A DNA stretch of 64,000 bases from Chloranthus sessilifolius (taxonomy: Eukaryota; Streptophyta; Magnoliopsida; Chloranthales; Chloranthaceae): the NCBI GenBank assembly GCA_021018995.1, contig CM037595.1, forward strand, positions 92,330,491-92,394,490. The letters are read 5' to 3'. A model generated the notes under the pieces. That model worked only from the letters and a program-made list of their open reading frames with translations. It was not told where the DNA came from and made no database searches. Position numbers and translations under genes: made by a program. Positions 59,574-64,000 of this stretch are shown piece after piece. Positions within the stretch are counted from its first letter, which is position 1. Every line of letters starts with the position of its first letter.

Positions 59574-60639
59574 ATCAAAATGGATTTTTAAAACCAAAGT
59601 GCCCCACACTACTGACATTAACATTGTTGGATCAAAATGGATTTTTAAAACCAAGTCGAAGCCGATGGTGATATTGAACAATTCAAAGCTTGACTCGTCG
59701 CCAAAGGGTCCGAGCAAATGGAAAGGGATTGGCTTCGATGAAACCTTCAGCACAATTAATCAATCCACCGCAATATGACTTGTTTAAGCGTTGTGAGCCA
59801 TGCACAAGTAGTTGCAGGTTCAATTCCAGCTTGCCTATCACCAAAAAGAAAAAGAAAATTGCACAAGTGGACTTAAAGAAACAGTTTTCATGGAACACCC
59901 CCCTAGCTCCATTGATCCATAATGTTTTCTGCCTAAAGTGCACCTTTATGGCCTTAAAACAGAACCACGTGCTTGATTTAATTGAATTAGTGTATCATTC
60001 ATCTTGGCTTTTTTTAGCTCGATTGATCCCTCATTTTTCATCCTTCACTCTATGGCCCGCTCGATATTTCTCCTCGTCTATGTTGACGACGTTATCATAA
60101 CCAACAACAATGATTCCGTTCTTTTCAGACTCATTCCAAAATTGGGCATTGAGTTTTCCATGAAGGATTTAGGGCCCTTAATTATTTTCTAGGGGTCGAG
60201 GTTAGTTCGTCTCCAACGAACATTATACTTACCCAATCTAAATGCACCTGACCTCGTTGCCCAGACTCACATGACTGTGCAAGGCTATTTCTACTCCTCT
60301 GGCCACAAAAGTATCAAATGTTACGCCCCTCCTCCATCCTCGCAGATCAATAGTTGGAGCACATAAATATCCAATCAACTGCCCGGATCTCTCTTATGCC
60401 ATGAACCAATGTATGGTTGCACCTATTGAAGCTCATCTCCTAGAAATCAAATGTAGTCTTCTATACCTCAAAGGCACCATCAACCAAGGAATCCCATAGT
60501 CCTTGCAAAGCTCCTCTCACTTATACGCCTTCTCCAATGGTAATTGGGTTGGCTGTCCGGACAATCGTCGCTCTTCTACTTGATTTTTGCATTTTCCTAG
60601 GTGCCAAATGTGTATCTTGGCACTCTAAGTCTAAGGAAC

Positions 60640-61137
60640 TGTTAGATATTTAAAAGTTTATTATACTTGTCTTTTCCCAAGAGGTGTGTCTTTTCAATTG
60701 AGGTTTCTTTCCAAAGTGGTGTATCTTTTCAAAATGAAGGGTCATTTCAAAGTGGCGTGTCTTTTCCGAAGGAATGCGTGTTACACCTTTTCATACAAAA
60801 AAGGTGCATTAACGCACCACTTGATATCTATTTAAGGAACCTAAAATCATTGTTTTATATACCACAAAAAGAGTCTTATTTCTTCTCTCTTGCTATGTCT
60901 TTAAAGGTCTTGATCAGAGCGTTCTTACAATATTTGGTATTCGGATAGCGTGATCGGATTCGCCAAATCCTTCACAAGAATACACAGCTGTATCCTGGAA
61001 CCAGTTTATCGGTAACCTGTTGGCGACCACCTTGTTGAAGTGGTGGGGGCAAATATTGGTTTAAAGACAGCGATATTTCTCGTGCCTCGAACCGGTTCCA
61101 TATATTATTTCGGATCAACATTTCAATTTCTCCAACA
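60640..61137 (+). repeat. 5' LTR of E8
   Basis: 498 bases; contains repeated TCCAAAGTGGYGT and GGTGTGTCTTTTC words. Pairs with 63081-63586. Confidence 0.85.
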
Positions 61138-63080
61138 ATTTTAAACCAATATTTAGAGGTTTCGGATCCGATGGTACATGGAAACACTACCCAACTCTTT
61201 ATTTATAACTCGATTACGAAGACGTGGAGAGGTGTTTCTTTGGGTAATGACATGCTTAAGAGGTATGCTAATTTTACTTTATTTTTTTTATGGGTGAATT
61301 TAATGGCACTGGCTGGCTGGTTGAATGCACCCATTGACACCCTCATGTTAGAATGTGGGGCATTTTAATGGGTGTGAGAAAAGCACTACCAAGGTGCTTC
61401 AACCAACCATTTAAAGTGAAGACTTTTATTTACTTGGGCAATTATTTTTTATTATGGGTCACTTGTGATTGAAGAGTGATACTAAACCTAAGTGTAATTT
61501 TTCTTAAATTGATGTGTGATCATATTTTTTGCTCACCATTAATCAAAAGCCTTTGTCAAAGTGCTCATGATCATGCCACGATGGTCTAGCAATCATCATT
61601 GGTTGGTGATGAGTGACCACGATCAAAGTTACAATCAAGAGCCCACATAATAAGAAATATAATCAAATTGGTTTGAAGGCTAAGATTGAATGACTATGAT
61701 TTATTGATCATTTTCATTTTTACGTAATTTCTTGTGAGATTTTTTTTTTAATGTCCTTGTCAAGAAGGGTAGACTTTGTCACTCATATGTTCAGATGTCA
61801 TTATATTTGTGCGACTTTGATCATATCACCATTGTTCGTTAGCAACTATTTGAGCATGATCAAATGGTTGATTCAGTAGCCTCATAACAGGCTTGACTCT
61901 AAGGTCATCCTTATTTTCATGATTGATTGATTGATTAATTACGCTCGATCATATGATCATTAAGTGCCCTTGATTAAGTAGACATAACTTGAAATTATTA
62001 TCAATGATTTGACCATAAAATTCTCACCACATCGAATTGTCATAAAAAGATTGATAGGATCATTTAAAGATGGTCAAATGATTTTGATTGAATTATCTTA
62101 GAAAAGATAATAGATTTAGATTTGGAGATCTAAATCATTTAAAGATGATTTTCCATTAAGAAATGGAATCATGATCTTACAAGAGATATTAAGGAGCAAT
62201 TATAAATATCATTGAGTTTGTTGGTTATATCAAAATAGGTAGATAAATGAATTGACTTAAGGGTCCTTTGGTAGACGTACCAACAAAGATTGAGTCAAAA
62301 CTTCTAAGTTTTCTATAGAACTTATTTTCTTATCAATGAACAAAAAAATAAATGATATATAATTTCAGGCAAAAATATTTAAAGAAACACTATATGTGTT
62401 GATAATTATAATTATGAACAATTATAGAAAGTATTAGCCTAAAAGAAGAATCGGGATAGGTTTAAAGTTATTTACCCAAACATTCACTTATGATAGGAAC
62501 CCTACCTAATATTTGTTTGGTCAATGTTTAGGTTCAAAGGGAAGAACAAGTCGTAAATCCATGATGGACAAAGGGACACTATATTGATGAGAATTAAATT
62601 ATCATAAACATCCCAGAAAAGGTAATGTTTTGCTTGTAATGGATAAGGGGAGGTTGAGCATTGCTCTTAATAGACGCTATAACACAATGTGCTGAGATGT
62701 TAAAGTTACAAGGATATCTCATATAGGTCTACCTATATAAGTGTGAGGGTGGAGCAGCCTTCAATGAGACATGACTCTATCTCATAAACACTAATGAAAA
62801 TCAGGGTACTAGCATATGACCTAAATGTGCTAACTAATTTATTGAACACTAAATATATGAAATATGTATGTGGAATAGTTCTGATTTGTCGAATATGATC
62901 ATTAGTTCAAGACTTAGTTTCACTAAAAATCTTGACAAACTTTGAGTTATTTCCACTAAAATGAAAATTCAAGTCTATAAGACATTTTCATTTATGCATA
63001 TATTTTTGGCTTTGCTCTGATTTCAAAATTTTAAATAGTGGAGGATTGTTGGATATTTAAACTTTTAAATAGTGGAGGAT
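61138..63080 (+). other. Interior of E8, non-coding by eye
   Basis: 1.9 kb, AT-rich, with many TGATCAT and CATTTAAAGATG-like words but no protein domain or open frame above about 60 codons that looks real. Confidence 0.6.
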
Positions 63081-63586
63081 TGTTAGATATTTAAAAGTTT
63101 ATTATACATGTCTTTTTTCAATAGGTGTGTCTTTTCAATTAAGGTGTCTTTCCAAAGTGGTGTATCTTTTCAAAATGAAGGGTCATTTCAAAGTGGCGTG
63201 TCTTTTCCGAAGGGATGCGTGTTACACCTTTTCATACAAAAAATGTGCATTAACGCACCACTTGATTTCTATTTAAGGAACTTAAAATCATTATTTTATA
63301 TACCATAAAAAGAGTCTTATTTCTTCTCTCTTGTTATGTCTTTAAAAGTCTTGATCAGAGCGTTCTTGCAATATTTGGTGTTCGGATAGCGTGATCGGAT
63401 TCACCAAATTCTTCACAAGAATACACAACAGTTTCGTTATATCCTGGAACCAGTTTGCCGGTAACCTGTTGGTGACCACTTTGTCGAAGCAGTGGGGACA
63501 AATATTAGTTTAAAGACAACGATATTTCTCGTGCTTCGAATCGATTCCATGTATTATTTCGGATCAACATTTCAATTTCTCTAACA
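63081..63586 (+). repeat. 3' LTR of E8
   Basis: 506 bases. A partial extra copy of its first bases and of the tract before it (GTGGAGGATTGTTGGATATT) lies just upstream at about 63040-63060. Confidence 0.85.
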
Positions 63587-63827
63587 AGAACAACCTATGG
63601 TCACCCGCTCGATTATCAAAGCTGATCACTGCATGAAATATGTTGTTGCTAAGCTCACATGGATCTCCTTTTTATTTCTCGACCTTGGCCTCCCGCTTCC
63701 TCATGCCTCAAAACTCTTTTCCAATAATAATAGTGCCCTCCGTCTTAGAATCAATCCTATTTTTCATGCTCGCACTAAGGATGTTGTATTAGAGAATCTA
63801 TAAGGTTACAATGCGGAAAAGATTAGG

Positions 63828-64000
63828 TGTTAAGATTAAAATCTTACTATTTAAGATATATGTTAAGATTAAGTTTATCTCTATCACTTGGAAAACCGTA
63901 TTATGGTTATCTTAATCTTGAGTGTAAATATGTGAAAGGTTGTAGTCTCTCGTGACCTCTTTCTGCTCTTTCTAATCTTCTTCTTCACCTTCTTATTCTT
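63828..64000 (+). repeat. Start of the 3' LTR of E9
   Basis: TGTTAAGATTAAAATC follows the end of the RNase H region after a purine-rich stretch (GCGGAAAAGATTAGG). TTAAGATTAA-type words recur. Ends outside the window. Confidence 0.55.

Larger units (their letters stand above)
60640..63586 (+). mobile_element. Poorly coding LTR element E8 nested in E9
   Basis: 5' LTR 60640-61137 and 3' LTR 63081-63586 are alike over about 500 bases (TGTTAGATATTTAAAAG start; GGATCAACATTTCAATTTCT near the end). TSD GGAAC (60635-60639) and AGAAC (63587-63591), one mismatch. AGTGGAGGAT, a polypurine-type tract, precedes the 3' LTR. The 1.9-kb interior (61138-63080) shows no gag, protease, integrase, RT or RNase H, and no clear initiator-Met PBS. 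Probably a non-autonomous family. The LTRs are still close, so it is clearly younger than E9. Confidence 0.8.
59574..64000 (+). mobile_element. Copia-type fossil E9, interrupted by E8, running off the window
   Basis: Plus-strand Copia remnant. Parts: RT (59574-60190, GSKWIFKTK near the start, VYVDDVIITN near 60080 and SMKDLG near 60160), RNase H (about 60530-60634 and, after E8, 63592-63800, with PDNRRS, NNNSALRL and NPIFHARTK), and the start of the 3' LTR (63828 onward, TGTTAAGATTAAAATC). The left end joins the LINE directly, so the 5' half is missing. Broken many times; old. Confidence 0.85.

Noticed and set aside
59805-59830. B-box-like GGTTCAATTCC
   Set aside because: No A box at the right distance and it lies within the Copia RT region; no tRNA fold seen.

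Overview
This is nuclear DNA of a land plant, most likely a flowering plant with a large, transposon-rich genome. The evidence is plant-type Copia elements with PBS of the initiator-methionine class (TGGTATCAGAGC), plant PIF/Harbinger and hAT transposons, spliced introns, and exons of a plant DET1-like gene. I see no rRNA, tRNA, CRISPR or prokaryotic feature.

Layout. 1-11.5 kb: Copia fossils of two families, three copies of one ~1-kb LTR (two of them complete solo LTRs with target-site duplications, TSDs), and a 5.7-kb Copia element that was their target. 11.5-16.4 kb: a GC-rich cluster of LTR-like direct repeats, an hAT-type MITE and a truncated Copia 5' end. 16.4-29.4 kb: a four-level nest. 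A poorly coding LTR element (16447-29423) holds a Copia element (17053-26388), which itself holds a better-kept minus-strand Copia element with ~97-bp LTRs (17563-21991). The outer element also holds a 1.4-kb LTR mini-element (26763-28196) and an hAT-type MITE inside its 5' LTR.

30.9-50.7 kb, minus strand: a divergent, partial DET1-like gene. Five splice-compatible exons encode about 153 codons without a stop. The intron between its first and second exons holds a 15.6-kb PIF/Harbinger element (32605-48181, TSD TTA). That element's transposase gene was hit, 20 bases into its coding sequence, by a 5.8-kb hAT transposon (36662-42470, TSD GAGACTAC). The hAT carries a ~700-bp array of GTAGATCTAC palindromes. 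An LTR remnant (48961-50636) appears to lie inside an upstream DET1-like exon. All this suggests a decaying duplicate, though the rest of the gene could lie outside the window.

50.7-64 kb: unassigned AT-rich DNA, a CACTA-type MITE, a Copia LTR, a 5'-truncated L1-like LINE on the minus strand (57440-59573), and a Copia element running off the right edge (59574-64000) that is interrupted in its RNase H region by a 2.9-kb poorly coding LTR element (60640-63586).

The unifying thread is a set of hAT-type elements, one with a transposase and four MITEs. They share CAWGG-type ends, 8-bp TSDs and, in several, interiors packed with CGATACGTATCG-like palindromes. All functional statements rest on motif recognition by eye; no database search was run.
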